Origin: Rhizobium tumorigenes
GTDB lineage: Bacteria > Pseudomonadota > Alphaproteobacteria > Rhizobiales > Rhizobiaceae
Length of the DNA stretch: 64,000 bases
Reading direction: 5' to 3'
Assembly: GCF_003240565.2 (NCBI RefSeq)
Contig: NZ_CP117255.1
Location: 2,232,001-2,296,000 of the forward strand
The number at the start of each line of letters is the position of its first letter. The stretch's first letter is position 1. Below are positions 36,381 through 45,633 of the stretch, piece by piece. The translations under genes and the position numbers were made by a program. The notes beneath the pieces are model-generated. The model worked only from the letters and a program-made list of their open reading frames with translations. It did no database searches and had not been told where the DNA came from.

Positions 36381-37073
36381 TCACGCAACCTTGCGGAACG
36401 GACCGGCCTGCGAGGTCTGCAGCCCCAGTGCATGCAGCATTTCGGCAAGTTTTACGGCCGCAGCCACACCGTCGACCACGGGCACGCCGTGTTCGAGGCT
36501 AAGCTGCCGGGCAAGATCCGCCATGCCGGCGCAACCAAGCACGATGGCATCGGCATCGTCCGTCGCCAATGCGGTTGCAATCTCGAGGGAGATGGTGCGA
36601 CAGGCATCGGAGCCTTCACGCTCGAGTTCCAGCACCGGCACTTCGGAAGCCCTCACCCGGGCACATCGGAGACTGAAACCGTAGGCACGAACATTGTCCT
36701 CGATGACAGGCACCGACACGGACAGCGTCGTCACGACGCTAAATTTCGACGCAACCAGCGTGGCTGCATGAAAGGCCGCCTCGCCGATGCCGATCACCGG
36801 CCGCGCAGTTCGCCTGCGCGCCTCGTAGAGCCCGGTATCGTCGAAGCAGGCGATGATGACGGCGTCGAAATCCTCGACGTTGGACCGCTCGATTTCATAA
36901 AGCAGCCCAGGCAAGGCCGCCTCACCGTCCTCCGGTCCCTGAATGCTGACGGGGCCGATGACGGGATTGCGGGCAACGACTTCCGTCCCCGGGCTTGCAA
37001 CCGCTCGCGCCGCGATGCCGATCTTGTCCGTCATCGAGGCCGTCGTGTTCGGGTTGATCACCAGGATCCGCAT
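36381..37073 (-). CDS. Aspartate/glutamate/hydantoin racemase family protein
   Basis: 230 residues from MRILVINPNTTASMTDKIG, a typical hydantoin-racemase opening. Two catalytic-type cysteines are visible in AVIIACFDDTGLYEARR and AIVLGCAGMADLARQL. The fold-typical segment VGIGEAAFHAA-like (PVIGIGEAAFHAATLVASKFSVVTT is split in the middle here) supports the family. The expected action is racemisation of a 5-substituted hydantoin or allantoin, or another acidic substrate. It starts 4 bp after the stop of the ABC permease gene on the same strand, so it is part of that operon and likely acts on the imported compound. Confidence 0.84.
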   Translation of the reverse strand: MRILVINPNTTASMTDKIGIAARAVASPGTEVVARNPVIGPVSIQGPEDGEAALPGLLYEIERSNVEDFDAVIIACFDDTGLYEARRRTARPVIGIGEAAFHAATLVASKFSVVTTLSVSVPVIEDNVRAYGFSLRCARVRASEVPVLELEREGSDACRTISLEIATALATDDADAIVLGCAGMADLARQLSLEHGVPVVDGVAAAVKLAEMLHALGLQTSQAGPFRKVA

Positions 37074-37077
37074 GCGC

Positions 37078-37920
37078 TCAGACCCCCTTGCCGGCATCCG
37101 AACCCACGGCAGCGCGCCGCCGGCTGACATACATGCCGATGCCGACGCAGGAGAGGATGATGGTGAAGGAAAACAGCGTCGTCACCGTGCCGAGCGCATA
37201 GAGAACCGGCGTGGTGACATTGGTGGTCATCCCATAGATCTCCAGCGGCAGCGTATTGAACGAGCCCGACGTCATCAGCGTCCGGGCAAACTCGTCGTAG
37301 GACAGCGAGAAGCCAAACAGCCCGACGCCGATCAGGCTGGGCGCGATCATCGGCAGCACGACATGGCGGAACGTCTGCCAGGAGTTGGCGCCGAGGTCGC
37401 GCGCCGCTTCCTCATACGATGGCGAAAAACGGTTGAAGACGGCAAACATGATCAGCACACCGAACGGCAGCGTCCAGGTCAGGTGTGCGCCGAAGGCCGA
37501 GGAGTACCAGGCAGGCGCAAATCCGAATTGCTGGAAGACGACGCCGATGCCGAGCGAGATAATGATCGACGGCACCACGAGGCTGGCGACCGTCCCATAG
37601 AACACGAGCGAGGCGCCACGGAACTTGCGCCGGAAGGCAAGGCCAGCCAGCAGCGACACTACCACAGTCACAACCATCACCATAAGGCCGAGCAGGAAGG
37701 ACCGCTGGAAAGCGGCGCCGAAATCGCCGACCGACTGCTTTTCGAACAGGTTTGCAAACCAGTGGAACGACACGCCGTTGAGCGGAAATGTCAGCCCGCC
37801 GTCGGGACCCTGAAAGGACAGGATGAAGATTGCCGAAAACGGCCCGTAGAGGAACAACACGAACAGGATGAAGAAGGCGGTGAGCACGTAGAACTCGAGA
37901 GGGCGTTTGTCGGCGTTCAT
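37078..37920 (-). CDS. ABC transporter permease (PotC-like)
   Basis: 280 residues from MNADKRPLEFYVLTAFF. Six hydrophobic segments and the cytoplasmic EAA-type motif EEAARDLGANSWQTFRHVVLP identify a binding-protein-dependent inner-membrane permease of the spermidine/putrescine type. It starts 1 bp after the stop of the partner permease gene. With it, the ATPase at 40450 and the binding protein at 39122, it completes one transporter. Confidence 0.9.
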   Translation of the reverse strand: MNADKRPLEFYVLTAFFILFVLFLYGPFSAIFILSFQGPDGGLTFPLNGVSFHWFANLFEKQSVGDFGAAFQRSFLLGLMVMVVTVVVSLLAGLAFRRKFRGASLVFYGTVASLVVPSIIISLGIGVVFQQFGFAPAWYSSAFGAHLTWTLPFGVLIMFAVFNRFSPSYEEAARDLGANSWQTFRHVVLPMIAPSLIGVGLFGFSLSYDEFARTLMTSGSFNTLPLEIYGMTTNVTTPVLYALGTVTTLFSFTIILSCVGIGMYVSRRRAAVGSDAGKGV

Positions 37921-37921
37921 C

Positions 37922-38821
37922 TCAAAGCTCCTTGCGGATATCGACGACGCGCAGGATGGCGGCAACCATCAGCAGCACGAGGACCAGCAGCACCACGGCG
38001 TTGGCGGCAGCGGCCGGATACTGCAGCAACGACATCTGGTTCTTCATCATCAGCGCCACCGAGGCGCTCTGGCCGCCGGACATCACCTGCACGGTGGAGA
38101 AGTCCGCCATGACCAGCGTCACCACGAAAATCGAGCCGATGGCGATGCCGGGCTTGGCGAGCGGGATCACGACGTTCCAGAGGATCTGCCAGCCGGTCGC
38201 CCCGGCATCGCGGGCCGCTTCGAACAGCGAGCGATCGATCCGCATCAGCGTGTTGAAGATCGGCGTCACCATGAACAGCGTGTAGAGATGGACCATGGCG
38301 AGCACCACGGCGAAATCGGAATAGAGCAGCCACTCGATGGGCTTTGGAATGATACCGGCACTGATCAGCGCCGAATTGATCAGCCCGTTTCGCCCGAGCA
38401 CCGGGATCCAGGAGATCATGCGGATGATGTTGGACGTCAGGAACGGTACCGTGCAGATGAGAAACAGCACCATCTGCGTCGATGGCTTGCGTATATGGAA
38501 CGCGAGGTAATAGGCGACCCAGAACCCGATGAACAGGGTGATCGCCCAGACGATCAGCATGAATTCGATGGTGTGGAGATAGGTCTTCCAGGTGACCCAC
38601 GATTCAAGACTGTCCGAATAGTTGGTAAGCAACATCGCCGGATAGATGCCGGCAAAATCATAGTCCCAGAAACTGACGACAGCGATCATCAGGATCGGAA
38701 GGATGAAAAAGAAGCCGAGAATGGCAAGCAGCGGCAGCGCCTGGAGATAGGACACGAGACCGAGCGGTATCGTCAGGCTGCGTTTCAGCGGTTTGCCCGC
38801 CTGTGTCGTTGCTGATGCCAT
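37922..38821 (-). CDS. ABC transporter permease (PotB-like)
   Basis: 299 residues from MASATTQAGKPLKRSLTIPLG; GGAG lies eight bases before this ATG, and an upstream GTG adds three residues. Six hydrophobic segments and the EAA motif FEAARDAGATGWQILWNVVIPLAKPG are present. It forms the pore with the PotC-like permease. The 300 bp between it and the binding-protein gene contain a RIME-like repeat, so it may be transcribed as a separate unit or after processing. Confidence 0.9.
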   Translation of the reverse strand: MASATTQAGKPLKRSLTIPLGLVSYLQALPLLAILGFFFILPILMIAVVSFWDYDFAGIYPAMLLTNYSDSLESWVTWKTYLHTIEFMLIVWAITLFIGFWVAYYLAFHIRKPSTQMVLFLICTVPFLTSNIIRMISWIPVLGRNGLINSALISAGIIPKPIEWLLYSDFAVVLAMVHLYTLFMVTPIFNTLMRIDRSLFEAARDAGATGWQILWNVVIPLAKPGIAIGSIFVVTLVMADFSTVQVMSGGQSASVALMMKNQMSLLQYPAAAANAVVLLVLVLLMVAAILRVVDIRKEL

Positions 38822-38876
38822 GAAGTGCACTCCGCCAGAGATAGTTTTTTCGTGTTGGTCGCGGCAACCTATCCAA

Positions 38877-39013
38877 CCTCATCCCTGTGCTCGTCACAGG
38901 GATCCAGCCACGGCGCGTCTGCGCCGTGAATGACCCTTGCCGTCAAGCGGCGGAGTCCTTCGCGCCCACAGACGTGGTCGCACTGGATTCCTGTGACGAG
39001 CACAGGAATGAGG
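38877..39013. repeat. RIME-like rhizobial palindromic intergenic element
   Basis: 137 bp flanked by 31-bp inverted arms with 29 matches (38877-38907 and 38983-39013). Each arm is itself a small hairpin, CCTGTG-CTCGT-CACAGG type. An inner palindrome CACGGCGC-GTCT-GCGCCGTG is at 38909-38928. The arrangement resembles mosaic intergenic elements recalled from Rhizobium and Agrobacterium. It lies within the transporter operon, between the permease and binding-protein genes. Confidence 0.75.
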
Positions 39014-39121
39014 GAGGAGAGTGTAGTGCCAAACCCGCCTTATCAGTTCGAGGGGGCATGGAACCTGAATGCCCCCTCCTTTCATGCAGCCTTCTCCCCC
39101 AAGGGGAGGTGAAAAGGTGCC

Positions 39122-40420
39122 TTACGCAGCGATGAATTCGTTCCAGCGCTTTACCATGTAGCGGTCTTCGTCCATGACCGAGTTCCAGCAGGCGACGTGG
39201 CCCATGCGTTCTTCGAACGACCCGCCGTCGCGGACTGCGCCGGCCTTTTCCATGACCTTGCCTTCAGGCGACATGATATCGCCCTGTGCCGGCTTGCCCT
39301 CGATCCAGTAGCCCCACTCGTCGGCTGTCATGAAATTCTTGGCGGTATCCATGCAGGCGGAGTAGTAGCCTTGGCGGTTGAGGTAGCCGCCGACCCAGCC
39401 GGACGTGTACCAGTTGATGTACTCGTAGGCCGCGTCGAGCTCGGCGCCCTTCAGGTGCTTGGCAAGGCCGAGACCGCCACCCCATGAGCGATAGCCTTCC
39501 TTCAGCGGCTGGAACTTGCAGGCGATGCCCTTGGAGCGCACCGCGGCAACGGCCGGCGACCACATCGACTGGATGACGACTTCGCCCGATGCCATCAGGT
39601 TGACGCTCTCGTCGAAGGACTTCCAGAAAGCGCGGAACTGGCCGGCCTGCTTGGTCTTGATCAGGAAGTCGATCGTCTTGTCGATCTCCGCCTTGGTCAT
39701 GTTGCCCTTGTCGGCATATTTCAGCTGGCCGGAGGCTTCCATGATCATGGCAGCGTCCATGATCCCGATCGAGGGGATGTTGAGGATCGCCGTCTTGCCC
39801 TTGAAGGCAGGATCGAGGATGTCGGCCCAGGAAGTGATGTCGCGACCGACGAGGTCCGGCCGGATACCGAGCGTGTCGGCATTGTAGATGGTCGGAACCA
39901 TCGTCATCCATTCCGTCGGCGTCTTCGAGAACTTCTTGGAGTCCTGGCTGTCGACGAAGCCAACCGTGTGCGGCGCCGTGCCCTGGGCGATGACGCTGTC
40001 CGGCTTCAGCTTGCCGTCGATGAAGAGCGGTACGATCTTGTCGTAGTACTTCAGCTTCTTGGTGTTCATCGGCTGCATCACGCCGGCCGGGTAGACCTTC
40101 TTGGCGATCCAGTATTCGATATCGGCGATGTCGTAGGAGTTCGGCTGGGTGACGGCGCGCTGGGCGGCAGCGTCGGAATCCGTTGCCGTCATCTGCAGCG
40201 TGATGCCGAGGTCGGCCTTGCACTTGTCGGCAATGGCGTTGAGGTTCGATACGCCGGTGCCGAACTGGCGCAGCGTGATCGGGTTCTGAGCCCAGATTGT
40301 CGGGAAACCGGTAACGAGGCCGGAGCCGACGACGGCGCCGAGCCCGGCAGCGCCGGTCTTCAGGAGATTACGGCGGGAAATACCCTTGGCCGGCTTGGTA
40401 GACTTTGTGTCCTTGGTCAT
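39122..40420 (-). CDS. ABC transporter substrate-binding protein with Tat signal (Pot-like)
   Basis: 432 residues. The N-terminus carries a twin-arginine signal (KGISRRNLLKTGAAGLG) followed by a hydrophobic stretch and WAQNPITLRQFG, so export as a folded protein is expected. The mature part has the type II periplasmic binding pattern of spermidine/putrescine-type proteins, including NADTLGIRPDLV and TSWADILDPAFKGK. The ligand is not evident; the linked racemase and deaminase suggest a nitrogen ring compound. Ends 300 bp before the permease gene and begins 29 bp after the ATPase stop. Confidence 0.88.
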   Translation of the reverse strand: MTKDTKSTKPAKGISRRNLLKTGAAGLGAVVGSGLVTGFPTIWAQNPITLRQFGTGVSNLNAIADKCKADLGITLQMTATDSDAAAQRAVTQPNSYDIADIEYWIAKKVYPAGVMQPMNTKKLKYYDKIVPLFIDGKLKPDSVIAQGTAPHTVGFVDSQDSKKFSKTPTEWMTMVPTIYNADTLGIRPDLVGRDITSWADILDPAFKGKTAILNIPSIGIMDAAMIMEASGQLKYADKGNMTKAEIDKTIDFLIKTKQAGQFRAFWKSFDESVNLMASGEVVIQSMWSPAVAAVRSKGIACKFQPLKEGYRSWGGGLGLAKHLKGAELDAAYEYINWYTSGWVGGYLNRQGYYSACMDTAKNFMTADEWGYWIEGKPAQGDIMSPEGKVMEKAGAVRDGGSFEERMGHVACWNSVMDEDRYMVKRWNEFIAA

Positions 40421-40449
40421 GCTCAGTTCCCCTTCAGGTGGTTGATGGA

Positions 40450-41526
40450 TCAGGCGCGGCCGAGGAGGACTGCATCCTCCAGGGCCCAGCTCAGTGACAG
40501 TGCATCGCCGACCGAAACCGGCTTGGCGAAATAATCGGTGTCGCGAATGATCGCGGTGAAGTCTTCGCTGCCGGCGCCGATAACGGTGATTTTCACGGTT
40601 GCGCCGCGATATTCGACGTTGGAAACGATGCCATTGAAGCCAAGCCCCTTTTGCGATGGCTCTGCGAGGCGAACCCGGTCCGTGCGGATACCGATATCCA
40701 CAGGCGCGCCGACTTCCGTCTGGCCGCGAACGGAAAATGTCTGGCCCTCAGGCGCTTCCAGCGTCACGACGCCGTCCTGGCTATGGGTTGCGCGACCTGA
40801 GAGAACATTGTGATCGCCCATAAAGCGAGCAACGAAGGCGGTGGCGGGCCGCTCGAAGACCTCGCGCGCAGAGGCTGCCTGCTCGATGCGGCCGTTGTTC
40901 ATCACCACGATCAGGTCCGAGAGGGCCATCGCCTCTTCCTGGCTATGGGTGACATGGACGAAGGTGATGCCCAGCGTCTTCTGCAGCTTCTTTAACTCGG
41001 CACGCATGCGAATTTTCAGGAACGGATCGAGCGCCGACAACGGCTCGTCGAGCAGCAACGCTTCCGGATCGGTGATCAATGCGCGAGCCAGCGCCACACG
41101 CTGCTGCTGGCCGCCGGAGAGTTGCGCCGGACGCCGGGTAGCGTAAGGCTCCATCTGCATCAGCGTCAGCATCTCGAGCGCCTTGGCCTGACGCGCCTGC
41201 TTGTCGACGCCCTTCATCTTCAGGCTGAAAGCGACGTTGTCGATGAGATCGAGATGCGGAAATAGCGCGTAGCTCTGGAACATCATCGCCGTGCCGCGCT
41301 CGGCCGGACGGGCGTGGGTGATCTGGCTTTCGGAAAGAACGACATCGCCGCCGGAAACACTTTCATGGCCGGCCGCCATGCGAAGAGTCGAAGACTTGCC
41401 GCAGCCCGACGGACCCAGCAGGCAGCAATAGGTGCCAGCCGGCACTTTCAGATCGATCGCGTCGACGGCAACCGTGCCACCGTAACGCTTGGTCAGCCTG
41501 ATAAGTTCTAGATCGCCCTTAGCCAT
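40450..41526 (-). CDS. ABC transporter ATPase (PotA-like)
   Basis: 358 residues from MAKGDLELIRLTKRYGG, with GAGGGG upstream; five extra residues from an earlier codon are unlikely. Walker A GPSGCGKS, signature LSGGQQQRVALARAL and Walker B LLLDEPLSALDP are present, followed by a C-terminal TOBE domain (about 270-358). It powers the Pot-like permease pair. First gene of the operon, divergent from the GntR regulator with the palindromes at 41646-41677 and 41705-41714 between. Confidence 0.93.
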   Translation of the reverse strand: MAKGDLELIRLTKRYGGTVAVDAIDLKVPAGTYCCLLGPSGCGKSSTLRMAAGHESVSGGDVVLSESQITHARPAERGTAMMFQSYALFPHLDLIDNVAFSLKMKGVDKQARQAKALEMLTLMQMEPYATRRPAQLSGGQQQRVALARALITDPEALLLDEPLSALDPFLKIRMRAELKKLQKTLGITFVHVTHSQEEAMALSDLIVVMNNGRIEQAASAREVFERPATAFVARFMGDHNVLSGRATHSQDGVVTLEAPEGQTFSVRGQTEVGAPVDIGIRTDRVRLAEPSQKGLGFNGIVSNVEYRGATVKITVIGAGSEDFTAIIRDTDYFAKPVSVGDALSLSWALEDAVLLGRA

Positions 41527-41645
41527 CGGCCCCTCTTCCACTTCTTCACAGAAAAAGGGATTGCAAGGCCCATGCCAAATCTTAAATATTGATTAACATA
41601 TTGAAATCATTGAATTCGAAGATAAGCAGCCAAGCGTAGCATCGG

Positions 41646-41677
41646 GAATCTGCCCATTTATTAGATGCGGCAGATTC
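41646..41677. repeat. Inverted repeat in the Pot-like/GntR divergent promoter
   Basis: Perfect 9-bp arms GAATCTGCC and GGCAGATTC with a 14-bp spacer, 120 bp upstream of the ATPase start. It could be a second operator for the GntR protein or for another regulator. Confidence 0.5.
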
Positions 41678-41704
41678 AGCAGATGCACACAACGTAAGCA
41701 AATA

Positions 41705-41714
41705 TTGTATACAA
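41705..41714. promoter_or_regulatory. Candidate GntR/FCD operator
   Basis: The 10-bp palindrome TTGTATACAA lies 75 bp before the GntR start, in the divergent region. Palindromes of the form NTGTATACAN are common operators of FadR-subfamily regulators, which is family knowledge; binding here is inferred. Confidence 0.55.
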
Positions 41715-41789
41715 AACTCACATGGTATTGGACGCAATAATCAGTTATGCTCTCGGCCAAGATCAATACTCGGATTTCGGCACCGCGCC

Positions 41790-42497
41790 ATGTTTGAAAG
41801 ATCCATCAGGGCCAGAGCGGCGGGGCAACCGCCCGTGCAACAGTCGCCGGTTTATCTCGGCATTCGCAGTGCCATTCTCGGCCACAGCGTGGCGCCCGGA
41901 ATGAAGCTGCCGGAAGACGAGTTGGCCGAGATCTACTCTGTCAGCCGCACCGTGATACGCGCAGCCCTGCAGGCACTGGCGCTCGACCATCTCGTGACGC
42001 TCGAAGTCAATCGCGGCGCTTTCGTCGCCAAGCCGACACGGCTGGAGGCCCGGGAGGTTTTCGAGGCCCGTGCGTTGCTGGAGCCGAAAGTCGCCGCCAT
42101 GGCTGCCGAGATCGCCAAGCCGGCCGACATCGTCCTGCTGCAGCGCCACATCGCCGAGGAACATGCGGCGGTCGCCGCCGGGCGGGACGGCGAAGCGGTC
42201 CAGCTCTCCGGCCAGTTCCATGTGGCCATCGCCGAAATTGCCAATCATTCTATCTACATAGACTTCGTCCGCAGGCTTTGCTCACGCTCATCGCTGATCG
42301 TCGCCCTCTACTGGCGCCGCCGCGACGCCATCTGCGAGCACCACGCTCACCATGCGCTGGTCAATGCGATCGCCAGCAACAAGCCAAAGGACGCGTCCGA
42401 GTTGATGGTCAGCCATCTCGTCGACCTGTTTTCGGGCCTCGATTTGTCAGAGCGCGAGCCCGGTTCCCGCCGCCTCGCGGAGATCCTTAAGGCGTGA
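41790..42497 (+). CDS. GntR-family regulator with FCD domain
   Basis: 235 residues. A winged helix occupies about 15-80, with the recognition segment LPEDELAEIYSVSRTVIRAALQALALDHLVTLEVNRGAFVA split by a turn. The FCD ligand domain (about 90-215) has metal-type residues in FHVAIAEIANH and EHHAHHALVNAI. It probably represses the divergent ABC operon and perhaps the convergent deaminase gene, releasing when the transported compound or a breakdown product binds. Ends 16 bp before the convergent deaminase stop. Confidence 0.9.
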   Translation: MFERSIRARAAGQPPVQQSPVYLGIRSAILGHSVAPGMKLPEDELAEIYSVSRTVIRAALQALALDHLVTLEVNRGAFVAKPTRLEAREVFEARALLEPKVAAMAAEIAKPADIVLLQRHIAEEHAAVAAGRDGEAVQLSGQFHVAIAEIANHSIYIDFVRRLCSRSSLIVALYWRRRDAICEHHAHHALVNAIASNKPKDASELMVSHLVDLFSGLDLSEREPGSRRLAEILKA

Positions 42498-42513
42498 CCG
42501 ACACTGCTTCGCT

Positions 42514-43812
42514 TCAATGCTCGCTGGCAACCGGCGCGTAGGCAGCAGGATCGACGAAATCGGGCCGCCCGTCGAGCGACACCCTCGCGCCTCTCGCGGG
42601 CGTCTCGCTGATCACCTTGCCACGACGCACGACGAACAAACGCGTTGCGCGCAGCCGGATTGCCTCGATCGGGTCTTTCGCCTGCAGCACCACCAGATCG
42701 CCGTTGCAGCCGACATCGAGACCATAGCCTTCCAGCCCCATCAGTTTGGCGGGATTTCTGGTGACCGCGTCGAAACAGAACCGCATTGCCTCGCGAGCCG
42801 ACAGCTGCCCGACATGCAGGCCCATATGCGCGACATCGAGCATGTCGCCGCTGCCGAGCGAATACCACGGGTCCATGCAGCAATCCTGGCCGAAGGCGAT
42901 GTTGATGCCGTGCTCGCGCATCTCCTTCACCCGTGTCATGCCACGCCGCTTCGGGTAGCTGTCGTGGCGCCCCTGCAGCATTATGTTGATCAGCGGGTTG
43001 GCGACCACCTGAACATCCGCCTCGGCTATCAGCGGCAGCAGCTTCGACACGTAATAATTGTCCATCGAATGCATCGAAGTCAGGTGTGAGCCGGTCGCGC
43101 GGCCTTGCAGTCCCAGCCGCTGCGTCTCACAGGCAAGCGTCTCGATATGCCGCGAAAGCGGATCGTCCGTTTCGTCGCAATGCAGGTCGACGCGCAGGCC
43201 CCGCCTCGCAGCAATCTCGCAAAGCGCCCGCACCGAACGCGCGCCGTCTTCCATCGTCCGCTCGAAATGCGGAATGCCTCCAACGAGGTCGACACCGAGA
43301 TCCAGCGCCCGCTCAAGATTGGCGGCAGCCGTCGGCGAACGGTAATATCCATCCTGCGGAAAGGCGACGAGTTGCAAATCGAGATAGGGCGCGACCGCCT
43401 TCTTCACATGTAGCAGCGCCTCGACAGCCAGAAGCCGGTCGTCGCAGATATCGACATGGGTCCGCACCGCGAGCAGCCCTTGCGATACAGCGAGGTCGCA
43501 ATAGCGCAATGCCCGCTCGACCACCGCCTCCTGCGTCAGCAACGGCTTCAGTTCGCCCCACAGCGCGATGCCTTCGAGGAGTGTACCGGACGTATTCAAG
43601 CGCGGCAGGCCGAGCGACAGGGTGGCATCCATGTGAAAATGGCAATCCACGAAAGGGCTCGAGACCAGCTGGCCTCCGGCATCGATTTCGCGCCTGGCGT
43701 TCGCAGCGATCTTCGGTTCGATTGCAGCGATCCTGCCGCCGGCGATGCCGATGTCGATTTCCGTGCGGCCATCCGCAAGCGTTGCGTTTCGGATGAGTAG
43801 ATCGAACGTCAT
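42514..43812 (-). CDS. Cytosine-deaminase-like amidohydrolase
   Basis: 432 residues, close to E. coli CodA throughout. Metal ligands are present: HxH in VDCHFHMDATLSLG, histidine plus glutamate in VDLHCDETDD, and histidine in GSHLTSMHSMDN. The aspartate is kept in INIAFGQDCCMDPWYSLGSGDML, but E. coli has GHDDVFDPWY there (recalled), so the residue before the catalytic aspartate is glutamine and the one after is cysteine. Since the latter position contacts the base in CodA, the natural substrate may be a different amino-pyrimidine, amino-purine or related ring. It is in the same neighbourhood as the racemase and Pot-like transporter. Confidence 0.85.
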   Translation of the reverse strand: MTFDLLIRNATLADGRTEIDIGIAGGRIAAIEPKIAANARREIDAGGQLVSSPFVDCHFHMDATLSLGLPRLNTSGTLLEGIALWGELKPLLTQEAVVERALRYCDLAVSQGLLAVRTHVDICDDRLLAVEALLHVKKAVAPYLDLQLVAFPQDGYYRSPTAAANLERALDLGVDLVGGIPHFERTMEDGARSVRALCEIAARRGLRVDLHCDETDDPLSRHIETLACETQRLGLQGRATGSHLTSMHSMDNYYVSKLLPLIAEADVQVVANPLINIMLQGRHDSYPKRRGMTRVKEMREHGINIAFGQDCCMDPWYSLGSGDMLDVAHMGLHVGQLSAREAMRFCFDAVTRNPAKLMGLEGYGLDVGCNGDLVVLQAKDPIEAIRLRATRLFVVRRGKVISETPARGARVSLDGRPDFVDPAAYAPVASEH

Positions 43813-44088
43813 GAACCGGCCCCTTGCTCGACAGGCGCTGCGCCTGCGCGTGACGGATTTTTAGCATGCCGACACCACATGCCAACCGCTGAATGCGCGG
43901 AACAACATGGACGGGCTGTATTTTTTTCACACGAGAGTCAAAGCCAAGCGACGCCTCCGAGCTATAGGCGGCGGCGGAAACGCTGTGTATAAGCGCAGGC
44001 AATCAACTGCTCCTGAAAGCCGGGACCGCTCTAGCACGCTCCCGAAGCGTTGACCGGGTGCGCCCGGCGCCATCACGAAGGACCTGAC

Positions 44089-45093
44089 ATGCGCTACCTG
44101 ATCACCGGCACCGGTGGCTTCATCGGATTCCATCTCGCCAAGCGACTGCTTGACGAAGGCAATTTCGTTGTCGGCTTCGACGGCATGACTCCGTATTACG
44201 ATGTCGCGTTGAAGGAAAAGCGGCACGCTATCCTCGCGCGCTCGAACGGCTTCAAGCCGGTCATCGCCATGCTGGAGGACAAGGCGGCGCTTGATCGGGC
44301 TGCCGAGCTGGCAGAGCCTGACGTCATCGTCCACCTCGCCGCCCAGGCCGGTGTTCGCTACAGCCTCGAAAATCCGAAATCCTATGTCGATTCCAACGTC
44401 ACCGGCTCGTTCAACATTCTCGAACTCGCCCGCGCCATCAAGCCGAAGCATGTCCTGCTTGCCTCGACCTCATCGGTCTACGGCGCCAACGAGAAGATGC
44501 CGTTTGCCGAAAGCGACAAGGCCGACGAGCAGATGACGATCTACGCCGCGACGAAGAAAAGCATGGAGCTGATGGCCCACAGCTACGCCCATCTCTTCGA
44601 CATCCCGACAACAGCATTCCGCTTCTTCACCGTCTACGGCCCCTGGGGCCGGCCGGACATGGCGCTGTTCAAGTTCGTCGACGCCATTAGGAACGATCGC
44701 CCGCTCGATATCTATGGCGAAGGCCGGATGAGCCGCGACTTCACCTATATCGACGACCTCGTCGAAGGCATCGTCCGCCTGATCGCGGTACCACCAGCGG
44801 AGGCGAACCGCATCGTCTCCGATACCGTCATCGATTCGCTGTCGAGCACCGCTCCCTTCCGGATCGTCAACATCGGCGGCGGCGCACCGGTCGAGCTGAT
44901 GCACTACGTCGAGACGATAGAGGCGGCACTTGGCAAGAAGGGCATCCGCAACATGCTGCCGATGCAGCCGGGCGACGTGCATCATACCTACGCAGAACCC
45001 GGCCTGCTCGTCGCCCTGACCGGCTACAAGCCGGAGCTGGGCGTCGAGGAAGGTGTCAGGCGGTTCGTCAAATGGTATCTCGAAAACTACTGA
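44089..45093 (+). CDS. lpsL: UDP-glucuronate 4-epimerase-like NAD-dependent epimerase
   Basis: 334 residues from the ATG at 44089; a longer frame starts 39 bp earlier without support. The Rossmann motif GTGGFIG (residues 7-13), the SDR tyrosine/lysine pair in YAATKKS and the conserved serine region STSSVYGAN are present. The block [24 protein letters not shown] matches the UDP-glucuronate epimerase subgroup. It makes UDP-galacturonate for lipopolysaccharide core or capsule. The name lpsL is used as in Sinorhizobium, by homology. Confidence 0.86.
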   Translation: MRYLITGTGGFIGFHLAKRLLDEGNFVVGFDGMTPYYDVALKEKRHAILARSNGFKPVIAMLEDKAALDRAAELAEPDVIVHLAAQAGVRYSLENPKSYVDSNVTGSFNILELARAIKPKHVLLASTSSVYGANEKMPFAESDKADEQMTIYAATKKSMELMAHSYAHLFDIPTTAFRFFTVYGPWGRPDMALFKFVDAIRNDRPLDIYGEGRMSRDFTYIDDLVEGIVRLIAVPPAEANRIVSDTVIDSLSSTAPFRIVNIGGGAPVELMHYVETIEAALGKKGIRNMLPMQPGDVHHTYAEPGLLVALTGYKPELGVEEGVRRFVKWYLENY

Positions 45094-45096
45094 GGG

Positions 45097-45633
45097 TCAG
45101 CCGGCCGTGTGATAATTTCGGTCGAAATAGACGAGGCCCTGCCCGCCATCGCGCCGACGGATCGCCTCGACTTCGCACATCAGCACTTCGTGGGTACCGA
45201 CCTCTGCGCGCTGGGCGATCCGGCAGTCGAACGACACGAGCGCGTCCTCGAGCGCCGGCGAGCCGGTGACCAGTTCCGACCACTCGGCAGCTGCAAAGCG
45301 CTCGGCAACCGGCGTCTTGCCGCCGAAGAGGCGCGACAGATCCTGATGGCTTTCCGACAGGACATTGACGCAGAGCACGCCATTGGCAGCGACAGCCGGA
45401 TAGACGGAGGCATTGCGGTTCAGGCACACCAGAAGCGTCGGCGGGCTGTCCGTGACGCTGCAAACTGCAGTCGCGGCAAATCCGGCGAGACCTCCCGGAC
45501 CGTTGCTGGTGACGATATTGACGGCTGCCGCCATGCGCGCCATGGCATCGCGGAAAGTGAGCCGCAGCGCTTCGGCATCAGCCACGGGTATCTTCTGGTC
45601 GGTGGCTGCAGACGTTTTCATGTTCATCCCCAT
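45097..45633 (-). CDS. Flavin reductase family protein (RutF/HpaC-like)
   Basis: 178 residues for the longest ATG start; ATGs at 45627 and 45621 are also possible, and the last has the best-placed purine-rich site. The FMN-binding split-barrel pattern is present: [38 protein letters not shown], then [16 protein letters not shown]. It reduces FMN or FAD with NAD(P)H to feed a two-component monooxygenase. No partner oxygenase lies adjacent. The gene is convergent with lpsL with only 3 bp between. Confidence 0.85.
   Translation of the reverse strand: MGMNMKTSAATDQKIPVADAEALRLTFRDAMARMAAAVNIVTSNGPGGLAGFAATAVCSVTDSPPTLLVCLNRNASVYPAVAANGVLCVNVLSESHQDLSRLFGGKTPVAERFAAAEWSELVTGSPALEDALVSFDCRIAQRAEVGTHEVLMCEVEAIRRRDGGQGLVYFDRNYHTAG

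Noticed and set aside
36943..38112. 389-codon plus-strand frame
   Set aside because: Antisense to two ABC permease genes with EAA motifs; no domain seen.
39122..41526. Calling the transporter a polyamine (potFGHI) system
   Set aside because: The fold class fits, but no polyamine enzyme is linked and the racemase/deaminase context points elsewhere.
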